Assembly (NCBI GenBank): GCA_028696755.1 | Contig: JAQVGK010000256.1 | Span: 1 to 5,590, forward strand | Origin: Bacteroidales bacterium | Lineage (GTDB): Bacteria; Bacteroidota; Bacteroidia; Bacteroidales; ML635J-15 | Direction of reading: 5' to 3' | Length of the DNA: 5,590 bases | Shown here: positions 5,098 through 5,590 of the stretch, one piece after another | How the letters are laid out: each line of letters starts with the position of its first letter | Numbering within the stretch: position 1 is the first letter of the stretch | Program-made: the position numbers and the translations under genes | Notes under the pieces: generated by a model | The model's database searches: none | Told to the model about the DNA's origin: nothing | Seen by the model: only the letters and a program-made list of their open reading frames with translations

Positions 5098-5590
5098 TTG
5101 GATCCCGACCCTCTTATATACCAACCGATTATTCTCGCAGCAAGCTTGTTGTCAGCAAATGAAGTCATAATTGGACTTACAGCCATTGGTATACTATTGT
5201 TTTGCTCAGGAATGATTTCTGCTAGCGAAGTTGGTTATTTTAGTCTTACGGCAAAAGATATGAATAGACTAAAACATGGTTCGTCGAAGTCATCCAAACT
5301 TGTTCAAAACCAATTAAAAAAACCCGATTGGCTTCTTGCAAATATACTTGTTGCAAATAATTTTGTTAATGTAGGGATAGTAATTATTTCGACATACATT
5401 TCCCCATATTTGTTTTCTGGAATAGAAAGCCCTATACTTAACTTTCTTGTTCAAATGGTTGGAGTTACATTTCTGATTTTAATGTTTGGCGAAATGCTTC
5501 CTAAAATTATTGCAGCAAAATTTCCGCTAAAACTTGCAAAAATGATGTCTCTTCCTCTTTCTATTGCAGGCAAGGTTTTTTTTCCTCTTA
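5098..5590 (+). CDS. gldE: Gliding-motility-associated protein GldE, N-terminal part (runs off window)
   Basis: This open frame starts with TTG at 5098 and continues past the window edge; 164 codons are visible. The start reads (M)DPDPLIYQP, as in GldE proteins. An in-frame TAA at 5065 and the lack of an upstream ATG or GTG leave TTG as the only good start; the next ATG (codon 39) would remove half of the first membrane helix. The visible part is a CNNM/DUF21 membrane domain: helix 1 with GMISASEVGYFSLT (38-51), LLANILVANNFVNVGIVII (79-97), and FLILMFGEMLPKIIAAKFP (125-143). The polar S41/S43, N87/N88, E132 and P135 sit in the conserved motifs of CorC/CNNM transporters. The CBS and CorC_HlyC domains should follow. 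GldE is linked to gliding through its usual neighbour gldD, a lipoprotein gene; its biochemical role is uncertain. It probably shares the ssb transcript. Confidence 0.9.
   Translation, partial: MDPDPLIYQPIILAASLLSANEVIIGLTAIGILLFCSGMISASEVGYFSLTAKDMNRLKHGSSKSSKLVQNQLKKPDWLLANILVANNFVNVGIVIISTYISPYLFSGIESPILNFLVQMVGVTFLILMFGEMLPKIIAAKFPLKLAKMMSLPLSIAGKVFFPL

Overview
The window looks like chromosomal DNA from an AT-rich member of the Bacteroidota. Four things support this: a C-terminal type IX secretion (T9SS) sorting domain on a large secreted protein, an ssb-gldE gene pair typical of the phylum, a DUF5777-type outer-membrane barrel, and several TAnnTTTG boxes of the kind used by the Bacteroidota primary sigma factor. 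No genus can be named from the sequence.

Left edge (1-348): the first 21 codons of an IS110-family transposase run leftward off the window (minus strand). Upstream of it lies a structured, partly GC-rich stretch with a strong hairpin. This could be the element's end, perhaps including its bridge RNA, or a REP-like target next to which the element inserted. A weak terminator at 276-315 probably closes the neighbouring operon.

Minus-strand operon (349-2102): three tightly spaced genes, transcribed right to left. They encode a lipoprotein with one CxxCH haem site, a DUF5777-like outer-membrane beta-barrel, and a membrane-anchored monohaem cytochrome c. The gaps are only 11-12 bases. Together they suggest an envelope electron-transfer module, but the substrate cannot be read from the sequence. 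Neither cytochrome has a methionine after its haem motif, so the usual His/Met ligation appears impossible in both.

Divergent gene (2211-4079, plus): a 622-residue secreted protein with a signal peptide, seven repeats of about 47-51 residues (probably a seven-bladed beta-propeller), two Ig/PKD-like segments and a T9SS sorting domain.

Intergenic region (4080-4591): 512 bases without a gene. It holds a GC-rich, repeat-like structured island (about 4100-4192), a perfect 15-base palindrome (4361-4375) and, at its right end, the best promoter in the window.

Right side (4592-5590, plus): ssb, complete, with its acidic C-terminal tip, followed after 11 bases by the start of gldE, which begins with TTG and runs off the window. 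SSB acts in DNA replication and repair. GldE is a CNNM/CorC-like membrane protein linked to gliding motility, which in this phylum is tied to T9SS.
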